Shown one piece after another: positions 1 to 9,160 of a stretch of 64,000 nucleotides of DNA. Source of the DNA: Saccharicrinis sp050296935 (GTDB taxonomy: Bacteria > Bacteroidota > Bacteroidia > Bacteroidales > Marinilabiliaceae); NCBI GenBank assembly GCA_050296935.1, contig JBNKRV010000268.1:13645-77644 (forward strand), in the 5' to 3' direction. Position 1 is the first letter of the stretch; every line of letters begins with the position of its first letter. Under the pieces are notes generated by a model. That model saw only the letters and a list, made by a program, of their open reading frames with translations, was not told the DNA's origin and did not search any database. A program made the position numbers and the translations under genes.

Positions 1-55
1 GAGAAAAATCCCAAATGCTATTGTTCTTGTACCTAACGATTAATTAATGTGTAAA

Positions 56-95
56 GTCACTGAGGTAGAAGCCTCAGTGACAAATATATTTTTTT
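56..95 (+). terminator. Stem-loop terminator
   Basis: A perfect 10-bp stem (GTCACTGAGG at 56-65 pairs with CCTCAGTGAC at 72-81) closes a 6-base loop. A run of seven T follows a few bases later on the plus strand. It probably ends a plus-strand gene lying mostly outside the window: short open frames run in from base 1 and stop at 34-43, but which one is real cannot be decided. It may also serve the minus-strand gene ending at 107, so it could be bidirectional. Confidence 0.65.
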
Positions 96-106
96 AAAGA
101 AATTCA

Positions 107-786
107 CTACCAAGCAACTACTCCTGCATTAGTATAATCATTAGACTCATAAAAATTCATTATAGATGGGTCAGAGTTATTATTATCCAACCATACATTT
201 GGTCTAGTAGCTATTATGGAATTGCCAGTTGCTCCTCCACTTTGAAACTCTCCATATACAGCTACTCTGAATTCTTCTATATGCCAGCCATCAGTACCCT
301 GCAAACTTAAAGTTATACGTTTTAAACTCAATTGCTGTAAATAACTATTACTACCAAAATCATTAGCTTGTAGTACATAAATATCCCATTGGTTTCTTTC
401 TCTATCATTATTAGGGTTATCTAACACACCAAGCATGCTATTTCACTTCCATCAGCCATAAAACGAATTTGGCATGTTACTTTATCATCAGTACCAGCAT
501 ATTTAATATCACTAGTTTTCGTAACAACTTCAAATTCAAAGTTATTAACTGCAGACTTAAGCCTAGAAGCACTTTTATTAAATTCTTCCAAATCCTTTTT
601 CCATAGAGCTTTAACTTCATCTATAGTTAAATCACCATCGTAACTTTTATGAAATATGGAATTTGCTTCAATTTCTTTAGCAATATTGTTTTGATTGGAT
701 TCATCTTGTATCAACTCTAAATCTTTACCACAGGATACCAGTAGAACTGCACCCAAAAGTGCAATTATATTCAGTTTAATTTTCAT
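107..786 (-). pseudogene. Lipoprotein gene, apparently split by a frameshift
   Basis: The upstream piece (421-786) encodes 121 residues starting with a lipoprotein signal peptide and a lipobox ending in VSCG near residue 19. The downstream piece (107-436) encodes 109 residues in the -1 frame, overlaps the first by 16 bases and has no signal peptide. Joining them at about base 436 gives a continuous protein of roughly 220 residues. The joined C-terminal part alternates beta strands and a W-rich motif (TDGWHIEEFRV), reminiscent of a PLAT-type beta sandwich. I recognise no exact family. A sequencing error or a programmed shift are alternatives, but no slippery heptamer is obvious. It would be an exported, membrane-anchored protein of unknown role. 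Confidence 0.55.
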
Positions 787-1397
787 ATTTTATTATTTTA
801 TATCTTAATTTATACTAACATGTACATATATATTGTTTATTTTTATCTTGTCAGAACGTTCCATTACAAAACTACACTTCTATTTTATTATTTCCAATTA
901 TCATATTCTTTTTTCTTTTCTCACACAAAAACAATACAACCCTATTATTCTGGTTTTATGGTTTTTACACCATTTAAAATAAATACAAAACAATTCATAT
1001 TAACTTTATAATCATTCCTATATTACTATTATATATATTTTAAAATAATTACTTTCGACAATTTCACAATTTTTATTTGTATATATTTATTATTTTGTCT
1101 TTTACTAAATTTTACAATAGCCAGGCAAACTACAAATTCAAATAAAAGAATGAAATTAGAGTAAGGACAAGAATACTATCCATTATAATCAACAAACAAT
1201 CACAGAATTAACTTAAATTACCAACTTATTCAAACCATATACTTCTCACAGAAATTTAATTAACTACTTATTGGGATTGTTCATTACCTGAAGAATTTAA
1301 ATCTTTACATTATTGATTTAGTCTAAATAAAAGGTAGTTATGCAAAACAATATATTGCAGATAGCTGTTAAATTAAAGTACTACAAAAGGTTCTGCT
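787..1397. other. AT-rich gene-free stretch
   Basis: This 611-base stretch separates the divergent genes at 786 and 1398. A 63-codon open frame at 820-1011 has a composition typical of AT-rich noncoding DNA (mostly F, Y, T, L, I) and is not called. Promoters for both neighbours must lie here, but I cannot place them with confidence. No repeat or RNA gene was seen. Confidence 0.5.
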
Positions 1398-1763
1398 ATG
1401 ATTGAAGTTGATGTAAAAACACTGCACGGACATTTATTTACTTGTAATAAATGTAATAAGTTTCATTTTGAATTTAATCAGATCGGTATTGACTTTTCTA
1501 GCTTTGAAGTCATTAAGAACTTCCACAAATATTTAGAAGAAGTTGACGGTAAACAATTTGAGTCTTTAAATAAGGAAACCAATTATAGAAGGAAAATTCA
1601 TATACCATTCCCAAAGACAGCTATCAAATTTACATTAGATCATACTGACTTAATGGAATTAATTATACTTCTGAGTACATTTATCGAAGAATATAGCGAA
1701 GAACTTAAAGCCCAAATATTTATCAGACAATTATCTGAAATAAAGATCGGTCAGCTTAATTAG
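1398..1763 (+). CDS. Small CxxC protein, DUF6686-like
   Basis: This 121-residue protein has no signal peptide or membrane segment, so it should be cytoplasmic. A CNKC pair (Cys16, Cys19) is followed by FHFEFNQIGIDF, a pattern I associate with small uncharacterised Bacteroidota proteins of the DUF6686 type; that assignment is from memory. Only one CxxC is present, so zinc binding would need other ligands or a dimer. The function is unknown. It stands alone between gene-free stretches and is followed by a 9-bp inverted repeat. Confidence 0.6.
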   Translation: MIEVDVKTLHGHLFTCNKCNKFHFEFNQIGIDFSSFEVIKNFHKYLEEVDGKQFESLNKETNYRRKIHIPFPKTAIKFTLDHTDLMELIILLSTFIEEYSEELKAQIFIRQLSEIKIGQLN

Positions 1764-1778
1764 AATCATAAAAACATG

Positions 1779-1819
1779 ATACTCCATTCAAACAATATAT
1801 TTATCAAGCCATGGAGTAT
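1779..1819. repeat. Inverted repeat after the CxxC gene
   Basis: ATACTCCAT at 1779-1787 pairs perfectly with ATGGAGTAT at 1811-1819 across a 23-base loop. It starts 15 bases after the stop codon of the preceding gene. It has no T run, so it is a poor intrinsic terminator. It could be a weak transcript end or an operator in the long leader of pflB. Confidence 0.4.
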
Positions 1820-2012
1820 ATAAGATGTATATCTATAAACTAATAGCGTATAATTATGCAATCCTGTAAATATTTAACAATTATTCACTATTAAGTATTT
1901 TATTACCTTTTTTACTTGATTCGCAGATGTATACAGTTAACTCACTGTGCTTAAAATACTAATACAATAAACTATATTCATAAACTCAATTTTATTTCTA
2001 GATTTTTAGATC

Positions 2013-2020
2013 TATTTTTG
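2013..2020 (+). promoter_or_regulatory. Candidate -7 element of pflB
   Basis: TATTTTTG matches the Bacteroidota -7 consensus TAnnTTTG and lies 19 bases before the pflB start codon. No good TTTG is seen at the -33 position, only TTTT around 1990. Transcription from here would give a very short leader. Low to moderate confidence. Confidence 0.35.
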
Positions 2021-2039
2021 CGCAAATTTTAATATTGCT

Positions 2040-4268
2040 ATGGAAACTAAAGAATTTATTAAGGGAAATTGGAACACTTCAATTGATGTGAGAGATTTTG
2101 TTAGAAAAAACATTTCTCCGTATTCTGGCGATTACGGTTTTTTGAAAGGTCCAAGTAAAAAAACAAGTAAATTATGGGACATTTGCACCCAAGCTCTTAA
2201 AGAAGAAAGAGCTAATAATGGTATGCGAAGCGTTGATACCAAAATTGTCTCGACCATAGATTCTTTTCCCGCTGGTTATATTGATAAAGAAAATGAAGTG
2301 ATCGTTGGTTTACAAACTGATGATCTGTTAAAAAGATCCATGAAACCTTATGGTGGTTTTAAGGTGGTTCAAAAGGCGCTTTCTGAGCATGGATTAAAAC
2401 CGTCAGATACTATTACAGAAGCCTTTAGTAAATACACAAAAACGCATAACGATGGCGTTTTTGATGCTTACACTGACGAAATCAGAAAATTTCGTTCCCT
2501 TGGTTTTTTAACCGGACTTCCGGATAATTATGCACGAGGAAGAATTATTGGTGACTACAGAAGGGTTGCCCTGTACGGCATCAACCGGTTAATTGAGTTC
2601 AAAAAAGAAGATCAGAAAAACATTACTGGTCCTATGACAGATGATACCATCCGTCTTAGAGAGGAAGTTGCAGAACAAATAAAAGCATTATACCAGATGA
2701 TAGAAATGGGAAATGCTTATAATCTTGATCTTACCCGTCCTGCTGAAACGGGTAAAGAAGCTGTACAATGGACTTACATGGCTTATCTGGCAGCTGTTAA
2801 AGAGCAAGATGGCGCTGCTATGTCATTAGGAAGTGTATCTTCTTTCCTTGATATCTATATAGAAAGAGACCTTCAGGCCGGTATTATTACAGAAGAAGAA
2901 GCACAAGAATATATCGATCATTTTGTGATGAAACTGCGTATGGTTCGTCATTTAAGAATGGAGGCGTATGAGCAAATATTTGCCGGAGATCCAACATGGG
3001 TTACTGAGTCAATCGGAGGTATGCTTGTTGATGGAAGAAGTAAGGTGACTAAAACATCGTTCAGATTTTTAAATACTTTATACAACCTGGGTCCTTCTCC
3101 TGAACCCAATATTACCATCCTTTGGTCAAATAGTTTACCTCAGGGATTTAAAGACTATTGCGCTAAAGTATCAATTGACACCTCATCAATTCAATATGAA
3201 AATGATGATTTGATGCGTTGCAATCGGGATAGTGATGATTATGGAATTGCTTGTTGTGTATCCTTTCAGGAACTCGGAAAACACATTCAGTTTTTTGGTG
3301 CCCGGACAAATTTAGCAAAAACACTTCTTTTAGCACTCAACTCCGGAAGGTGTGAAAACACCGGAACGCAAATGATTGAAGGGATTCCTTCAATGGCTAA
3401 TGATACCTATTTAGATTACGACAAAGTAATGGATTACTTTAAAGTATCCATGAAAGAAGTAGCTCGTGTATACAATGAATCTATGAATATTATTCATTAC
3501 ATGCATGATAAATATTACTATGAAAAGGGTCAGATGGCTTTAATTGATACCAATCCAAGAATAAACCTGGCTTATGGTATTGCAGGCTTATCAATTGTTG
3601 CCGACTCACTTTCTGCCATTAAACATGCCAAAGTAAAACCTATTAGAAATGAAGATGGCTTAACTGTTGATTTTAAGATTGAAGGCGATTTTCCAAAGTA
3701 TGGAAACGACGATGACAGAGTAGATTTAATTGCCAGAAATCTGGTAAATCATTTTAGTACCGAGTTAAGTAAACTACAAGTGTATAAAAATGCCAATCCA
3801 ACATTATCTGTATTAACCATTACATCAAATGTTGTATATGGTAAAAAAACAGGGGCTACTCCTGATGGAAGAGCCAAGGGTGTTGCCTTTGCTCCGGGTG
3901 CCAACCCAATGCACGGACGTGATACTCATGGAGCTATCGCATCTCTTAACTCTGTTGCAAAAATCGATTATAAGGATTCTCAGGATGGTATTTCTAATAC
4001 ATTTTCAATTGTTCCAAAATCACTAGGTTCAACCGAAAAAGAAAGAATCAGTAATCTGGTTACTGCCTTGGATGGTTACTTTATGAAGAATGCTCAACAC
4101 CTGAACGTTAATGTTTTAAATCGTGAACTGCTTGAAGATGCAATGGAAAATCCTGAAAATTACCCCCAATTAACCATAAGGGTATCAGGTTATGCCGTTA
4201 ACTTTATTAGATTAAGTCGCGAGCAACAACAAGAGGTATTGTCTCGTTCGTTTCATGACTCAATGTAA
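2040..4268 (+). CDS. pflB: Formate acetyltransferase (pyruvate formate-lyase)
   Basis: This cytoplasmic glycyl-radical enzyme converts pyruvate and CoA to acetyl-CoA and formate in anaerobic fermentation. The 742 residues are close to the family's usual length of about 760. The paired catalytic cysteines are visible in IACCVS (Cys405, Cys406). The glycyl-radical site RVSGYAV puts the radical glycine at Gly717, 25 residues from the C-terminus, as expected. Its activase pflA follows after a 92-base gap holding a strong inverted repeat, and a formate channel follows pflA. The ATG at 2040 is preceded by an A/T-rich leader without a Shine-Dalgarno site, as usual in this phylum. Confidence 0.97.
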   Translation: METKEFIKGNWNTSIDVRDFVRKNISPYSGDYGFLKGPSKKTSKLWDICTQALKEERANNGMRSVDTKIVSTIDSFPAGYIDKENEVIVGLQTDDLLKRSMKPYGGFKVVQKALSEHGLKPSDTITEAFSKYTKTHNDGVFDAYTDEIRKFRSLGFLTGLPDNYARGRIIGDYRRVALYGINRLIEFKKEDQKNITGPMTDDTIRLREEVAEQIKALYQMIEMGNAYNLDLTRPAETGKEAVQWTYMAYLAAVKEQDGAAMSLGSVSSFLDIYIERDLQAGIITEEEAQEYIDHFVMKLRMVRHLRMEAYEQIFAGDPTWVTESIGGMLVDGRSKVTKTSFRFLNTLYNLGPSPEPNITILWSNSLPQGFKDYCAKVSIDTSSIQYENDDLMRCNRDSDDYGIACCVSFQELGKHIQFFGARTNLAKTLLLALNSGRCENTGTQMIEGIPSMANDTYLDYDKVMDYFKVSMKEVARVYNESMNIIHYMHDKYYYEKGQMALIDTNPRINLAYGIAGLSIVADSLSAIKHAKVKPIRNEDGLTVDFKIEGDFPKYGNDDDRVDLIARNLVNHFSTELSKLQVYKNANPTLSVLTITSNVVYGKKTGATPDGRAKGVAFAPGANPMHGRDTHGAIASLNSVAKIDYKDSQDGISNTFSIVPKSLGSTEKERISNLVTALDGYFMKNAQHLNVNVLNRELLEDAMENPENYPQLTIRVSGYAVNFIRLSREQQQEVLSRSFHDSM

Positions 4269-4285
4269 AGAAGGCTGACTATAGA

Positions 4286-4339
4286 CATAAGTATAAAGAC
4301 AAAAGACATTTATTTTTCATTTTCGTCTTTATACTTATG
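4286..4339 (+). repeat. Long perfect stem-loop between pflB and pflA
   Basis: CATAAGTATAAAGAC at 4286-4300 is perfectly complementary to 4325-4339, giving a 15-bp stem with a 24-base loop. It begins 18 bases after the pflB stop and ends 21 bases before the pflA start. There is no terminal T run after the second arm. It may protect the 3' end of pflB mRNA or attenuate transcription, so that PflB is made in excess over its activase. Confidence 0.7.
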
Positions 4340-4360
4340 CCTCTTATCTAAAAAATAAAC

Positions 4361-5101
4361 ATGGCTTCAACATTAAAAGTACATTCTATAGAATCATTCG
4401 GAACACACGATGGACCGGGAATAAGGATGGTTATTTTTCTGCAGGGATGTAACTTAAAATGCCTGTATTGCCATAATCCGGATACAATACAATTACAAGG
4501 AGGCTCAGTTCAGAATATTGACGATCTGGTGAGAAGGGCAGAGAACATGATACCTTATTTTGGTAAACAGGGAGGGGTTACAGTTTCCGGAGGCGAACCG
4601 CTAATACACAGTAAAGAACTTATTCCTTTTTTCAGAGCCTTAAAAGAAAAAGGTATTCATACCAATATAGATACCAATGGATCGGTATTTAATCACTATA
4701 CTAAACAGCTATTAGATGAATATGCTGATTTAATTATGGTGGATATTAAACACACTAGTGAAAAAGGATATCAGGAACTCACTGGTGCAAAAGGATTAAA
4801 CAAAGCTGAACAACTAATACTACATCGTGAGCAGAGTAAAAAGCCTTTTTGGTTAAGATATGTATTAATTCCCGGATATACAGATTCACCTGAAGAGCTT
4901 ATAAAACTGGGGAAAAAGTACAAGGATTCCGAATACCTTGAGAAAATAGAAATTCAGCCCTACCATAAACTTGGAACTCATAAATGGGAAGTTTTAGGTG
5001 ATAAATATGAACTGAATCACGTAAACGAAAATACACCTGAACAACTTGAACAAGCATACCGGATACTGGCTCCATATTTTAACGAAGTCAAGATTAACTA
5101 A
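4361..5101 (+). CDS. pflA: Pyruvate formate-lyase activating enzyme
   Basis: This radical-SAM enzyme uses a [4Fe-4S] cluster and S-adenosylmethionine to install the glycyl radical on PflB. The cluster motif CxxxCxxC is visible as GCNLKCLYCHNPDT (Cys30, Cys34, Cys37), and GGEPL downstream is the usual SAM-binding region. At 246 residues it has the length of classical PflA, without the extra ferredoxin insert found in activases of other glycyl-radical enzymes. It follows pflB on the same strand and is 17 bases from the formate channel gene, so the three are probably co-transcribed. Confidence 0.95.
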   Translation: MASTLKVHSIESFGTHDGPGIRMVIFLQGCNLKCLYCHNPDTIQLQGGSVQNIDDLVRRAENMIPYFGKQGGVTVSGGEPLIHSKELIPFFRALKEKGIHTNIDTNGSVFNHYTKQLLDEYADLIMVDIKHTSEKGYQELTGAKGLNKAEQLILHREQSKKPFWLRYVLIPGYTDSPEELIKLGKKYKDSEYLEKIEIQPYHKLGTHKWEVLGDKYELNHVNENTPEQLEQAYRILAPYFNEVKIN

Positions 5102-5118
5102 TAAAACAATAATATCAA

Positions 5119-5910
5119 ATGGGTTTATTTACTCCACCTGAAATTATAAAAATAGCAGGTCAAGCTGCTTTAACAAAAGATAAATATCCTTTTAAAAAGA
5201 TCCTAACCTTAAGCTTTATGGCTGGAGCATACATAGCTTTCGGGGGCTTATTATCGATTCTTCTTGCTGGAGGTATGCCTAAAATAACCGCTGAAAATCC
5301 GGGTATTACCAAATTTGTATTTGGAGCAGCCTTTCCTGTAGGACTCATGATGGTAGTAATGGCTGGTGCTGAATTATTCACCGGCAACAATGCTTACTTT
5401 ATGCCAAATGTATTAAGTAAAAGACAAAGGTGGACTGCACCTCTCAGAAACTGGAGTATTGTATATGCAGGCAACTTTTTAGGTGCTATTTTTGTAGCCT
5501 ATTTCCTAACTCACTTAACAGAAATTATTTCTACTGAACCCTGGACAAAAACTATTTACAGTATAGCCGAAGCCAAAACATCTAATCCTTTTTATAAAAC
5601 ATTTTTAAAGGGCATTGGAGCCAACTGGCTGGTTTGCCTTGCTCTATGGATGGGCATGTCTGCTCAACACACCAGTGGGAAAATCCTTGGGATATGGTGG
5701 CCTGTAATGACTTTTGTGGCATTAGGATATGAACACTCCATTGCCAACATGTTTTTTATTCCTTTAGCTATTTTTGAAGGTGCTCAAATTACATGGACAA
5801 GTTTTGTAATTGACAATCTTATTCCTGCAACCTTAGGAAATATTGTTGGAGGTGGATTTTTTGTTGGCACACTGTATTGGTATGCCTTTGAAAAGGATTC
5901 CCAAAAGTAA
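5119..5910 (+). CDS. focA: Formate/nitrite-family channel, probably formate
   Basis: This is an inner-membrane pentameric channel of the FNT family, 263 residues with about six hydrophobic segments. Family signatures visible are the GANWLVCLALWM region and YEHSIANM, which contains the gating histidine (His206). Its position directly after pflB-pflA points to export or re-uptake of formate made by PflB rather than nitrite transport; this is inference from context. In Escherichia coli focA precedes pflB, whereas here it is last in the operon. No clear terminator follows the gene. Confidence 0.9.
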   Translation: MGLFTPPEIIKIAGQAALTKDKYPFKKILTLSFMAGAYIAFGGLLSILLAGGMPKITAENPGITKFVFGAAFPVGLMMVVMAGAELFTGNNAYFMPNVLSKRQRWTAPLRNWSIVYAGNFLGAIFVAYFLTHLTEIISTEPWTKTIYSIAEAKTSNPFYKTFLKGIGANWLVCLALWMGMSAQHTSGKILGIWWPVMTFVALGYEHSIANMFFIPLAIFEGAQITWTSFVIDNLIPATLGNIVGGGFFVGTLYWYAFEKDSQK

Positions 5911-6058
5911 CAAACAAGGTCATTTTGTGATCAGTAATGGCTTAACAAACATAAACAAATCCGACTATATTTGTTAAACAGTTTAATACCTGTGTAATTT
6001 ACCGCTGATTTAGTTTATATAGTTCCATTTTTTCTATTTTTACAGAAAATATGATCTA

Positions 6059-8989
6059 ATGGACATTTCAAATTTTCAACAGTTACTAAATAGCTTATCA
6101 ACTCTATTAAAGGGAGAAGTTTCTTCAGAAAATATTGACCGGGCTCAATATGCAACTGATGCCTCTGCTTTTCGCGAAAAACCGTTGGGAGTAGTTTGGC
6201 CCAGAGATCTCGCCGATTTGCAACTAACTGTTGAATTTGCACATAAAAATCATATTCCTGTCATTCCTCGCGGAGCAGGCACATCACTTGCCGGACAAGT
6301 GGTAGGCAACGGTTTAATCATTGATACTGCAAAATACATGAAACGCATTATCGAATTAAACATGAAGGAAAAATGGGTGATTGTTGAACCAGGCGTTGTA
6401 CTTGACGAACTTAATAAAGAATTACAACCTCATGGTTTATTTTTCGGTCCGGAAACATCTACTTCCAACCGCTGTACAATTGGAGGAATGGTTGGAAATA
6501 ATTCCTGTGGCTCTCATTCTTTGGTATATGGAAGCACCCGGGATCATTTACTTGAGGTTGAAGGATTTTTAGCAAATGGAGAAGAAGTTAACTTTAAGGA
6601 GCTTTCAACACATCAGTTTGAGAAGATACGCAAACAAGATAATCTGGAAGGTTTAATATATAATGAAGTAGCTGATATTTTAGAGCCTTCCGAGAATCGA
6701 GCTGAGATACTTAAAGAGTTTCCCCATAAGGATATCCACAGACGAAACACAGGCTATGCATTGGATATTATCTCACAAATGCAACCTTTCAGTCCCGAAG
6801 GTAACAAACTGAATCTTAGTAAACTTATTGCCGGATCAGAAGGCACTCTAATGGTAATTAGTCGGATAAAACTAAACCTGGTAGATACTCCTCCCAAAAA
6901 CACTGCATTGGTTTGTGCACACTTCAATTCTTTACAGGAATCGCTAAAAGCCAATCTACAGGCATTAAAACATAACCCACGTGCAGTTGAATTAATCGAT
7001 GATAAAATTATTGACCTGGCTGGTCAAAGTACAGCCCAGCAAAGCAATCGTTTTTTTATTACCGGAAAACCAGAAGCACTGTTAGTCATTGAGTTTGCGG
7101 AGGATAACAAAGAAACGCTTAAAAAGAAAGTTGACAAACTGATTGCTGATCTTAAAAATAATGAATTGGGATATGCCTACCCTGTTGTTGAAGCTGAAAA
7201 CATTAACAGAGTTTGGGCTCTTCGTAAAGCTGGTTTAGGTGTATTATCAAATATGAAAGGCGACAACCTGCCCGTTGCCGTTATTGAAGATACTGCGTTA
7301 CGTCCTGAAGATTTACCTGCCTTTGCCAGAGATATTAAAGAATTACTTGAATCTTACAATAAGGACTGTGTATTTTATGCACACGTTGGATCTGGAGAAC
7401 TTCATCTTCGGCCGGTTTTAAATTTAAAAGATCCTCAGGATGTAATTTTATTCAGAAAAATTGCCAAAGAAACTGCTTTACTGGTAAAAAAATATAATGG
7501 TTCACTTAGTGGAGAACATGGAGATGGTCGTCTTCGTGGAGAATTTATCCCATTAATGGTAGGAGACATTAATTACAAGTTATTCTTGAGAATTAAGAAA
7601 GTATTTGACTCTGAAAACAGATTAAATCCGAATAAGATTGTTGAAACTCCTCCAATGAATAGCTTTTTAAGATATCGCCAGTCGAATCCATTAAAAAGAA
7701 TCAATACGGTATTCGATTGGAGTGATACCGAGGGGATTGTCAGAGCTACTGAAAAATGCTCAGGTTCAGGTGATTGTTTAAAATCAGAAATTATTGGAGG
7801 AACCATGTGCCCCAGCTATATGGCCTCGCACAACGAAAGGCATACAACCAGAGGCAGGGCAAATACACTTCGTGAATACTTCACCGGGACACTGGATGTG
7901 GATAGTTTATTTATGGAAGAGGTGCATGAAGTACTAAGCATGTGTTTATCATGCAAAGCCTGTAAATCAGAATGCCCGTCTGGTGTAGATATTGCAAAAC
8001 TAAAAGCAGAATTTTTACAGCACTATTATATCCAGAAAGGTATTCCATTAAGTACCTTATTCGTAGGGAATATGCCTGCTATAAACCGACTGTTTTCATT
8101 TACACCCTGGATTTTTAATTTGGGAGTATCTGTTCCTGTATTAAAAAAGGTAATCCCATGGATTATTGGATTTAATACCAAAAGGCCTCTTCCTCAAATG
8201 TCAAATAAAACACTAAAAACATGGGCTAAGTGGCATGGAAAAGCTCCTGCCATTCAAAAAACCGTTTATTTATTTGCAGATGAATTCACTAACTATTACG
8301 AAAGTGACATTGGCATAAAAACGATTATACTATTAGAAAGATTGGGCTATCGTGTTGTTGTTCCTCAGCACGTTTTTAGCGGACGCACCTATATTTCTAA
8401 AGGACTAATTAAAAAGGCTAAAAAAATTGCCAATAAAAACATTGAGTTACTGGCACCAATGGTTTCTTCACTAAGCCCGTTAATAGGTATAGAACCTTCT
8501 GCAGTTCTTACATTTAGAGACGAGTATATCAGTTTAGCGAATGATAATTTAAAATACGAAGCACAAAAAATAAAAAAACATACTTTTACTATTGAAGAGT
8601 TTCTTGCTGCAGAGATGAACAGGGGTAAAATCAGAAAAGAAAGTTTCACAAGTGAGAAACGATCCATTAAATTCCATGGGCATTGCTACCAAAAGGCACT
8701 TTCGTCGACAAAACATACCAAACAAATTCTTTCATTTCCTGAAAACTATGATGCTCAGGAAATCCAGTCGGGATGTTGTGGAATGGCAGGTTCGTTTGGT
8801 TATGAGAAAAAATCATATAATATGTCGATCAAGATTGCTGAAATGAAACTATTGCCCGAAGTAAGAAAAACAGAAAGAGATGTATTAATTGCAGCTTCGG
8901 GAACATCATGCAGACACCAAATAAAAGATGGAACTGACAGAGATGCATTTCATCCTATAGAAATATTATATGAAGCCTTAATTAAATAG
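6059..8989 (+). CDS. FAD/Fe-S 2-hydroxyacid dehydrogenase, YdiJ/GlcD-GlpC-like fusion
   Basis: A 976-residue two-part oxidoreductase. The N-terminal half is a PCMH-type FAD-binding domain (PRGAGTSLAG near residue 75) with a GlcD-like C-terminal FAD domain. The C-terminal half carries ferredoxin-type cysteines, CSGSGDC around residue 567 and CLSCKACKSECP around 630. It ends in a GlpC-like CCG region (GHCYQKALSS, then SGCCGMAGSFGYEKK). This matches the YdiJ/D-lactate dehydrogenase group, which oxidises D-2-hydroxyacids and passes electrons to quinone or another carrier. The substrate cannot be told from sequence; D-lactate or D-2-hydroxyglutarate are the main candidates. It lies 148 bases after the formate channel with a possible promoter of its own (TATATTTG at 5966-5973). 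Confidence 0.85.
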   Translation: MDISNFQQLLNSLSTLLKGEVSSENIDRAQYATDASAFREKPLGVVWPRDLADLQLTVEFAHKNHIPVIPRGAGTSLAGQVVGNGLIIDTAKYMKRIIELNMKEKWVIVEPGVVLDELNKELQPHGLFFGPETSTSNRCTIGGMVGNNSCGSHSLVYGSTRDHLLEVEGFLANGEEVNFKELSTHQFEKIRKQDNLEGLIYNEVADILEPSENRAEILKEFPHKDIHRRNTGYALDIISQMQPFSPEGNKLNLSKLIAGSEGTLMVISRIKLNLVDTPPKNTALVCAHFNSLQESLKANLQALKHNPRAVELIDDKIIDLAGQSTAQQSNRFFITGKPEALLVIEFAEDNKETLKKKVDKLIADLKNNELGYAYPVVEAENINRVWALRKAGLGVLSNMKGDNLPVAVIEDTALRPEDLPAFARDIKELLESYNKDCVFYAHVGSGELHLRPVLNLKDPQDVILFRKIAKETALLVKKYNGSLSGEHGDGRLRGEFIPLMVGDINYKLFLRIKKVFDSENRLNPNKIVETPPMNSFLRYRQSNPLKRINTVFDWSDTEGIVRATEKCSGSGDCLKSEIIGGTMCPSYMASHNERHTTRGRANTLREYFTGTLDVDSLFMEEVHEVLSMCLSCKACKSECPSGVDIAKLKAEFLQHYYIQKGIPLSTLFVGNMPAINRLFSFTPWIFNLGVSVPVLKKVIPWIIGFNTKRPLPQMSNKTLKTWAKWHGKAPAIQKTVYLFADEFTNYYESDIGIKTIILLERLGYRVVVPQHVFSGRTYISKGLIKKAKKIANKNIELLAPMVSSLSPLIGIEPSAVLTFRDEYISLANDNLKYEAQKIKKHTFTIEEFLAAEMNRGKIRKESFTSEKRSIKFHGHCYQKALSSTKHTKQILSFPENYDAQEIQSGCCGMAGSFGYEKKSYNMSIKIAEMKLLPEVRKTERDVLIAASGTSCRHQIKDGTDRDAFHPIEILYEALIK

Positions 8990-9160
8990 TACTTGCACGA
9001 AAACTCAAATGGCAGATAAGAATACTTCATTTCTGAGGCTTTCGAAGCTCGGAAAATGTGAGTTTACTGCCGTAAATGATCATTTTGAGAGCAAGAGTAA
9101 CAGCCTGCCCCGGTTATTTCGGAAAAAAAAACGGAGTTTTCTTGCTGACACTAAGTAGAA

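Noticed and set aside
820..1011. 63-codon plus-strand open frame between divergent genes
   Set aside because: Composition is that of translated AT-rich noncoding DNA (F, Y, T, L, I), and it shows no motif or initiation context.
1916..1929. TTGATTCGCAGATG upstream of pflB as an FNR box
   Set aside because: Only the left half matches; the right half (AGATG for ATCAA) does not, so oxygen control through this site is not supported.
9001..9160. Terminator between the convergent genes at 8989 and 9161
   Set aside because: A poly-A tract and a bulged GAG...CTC stem are present, but no stem followed by a T run on either strand.
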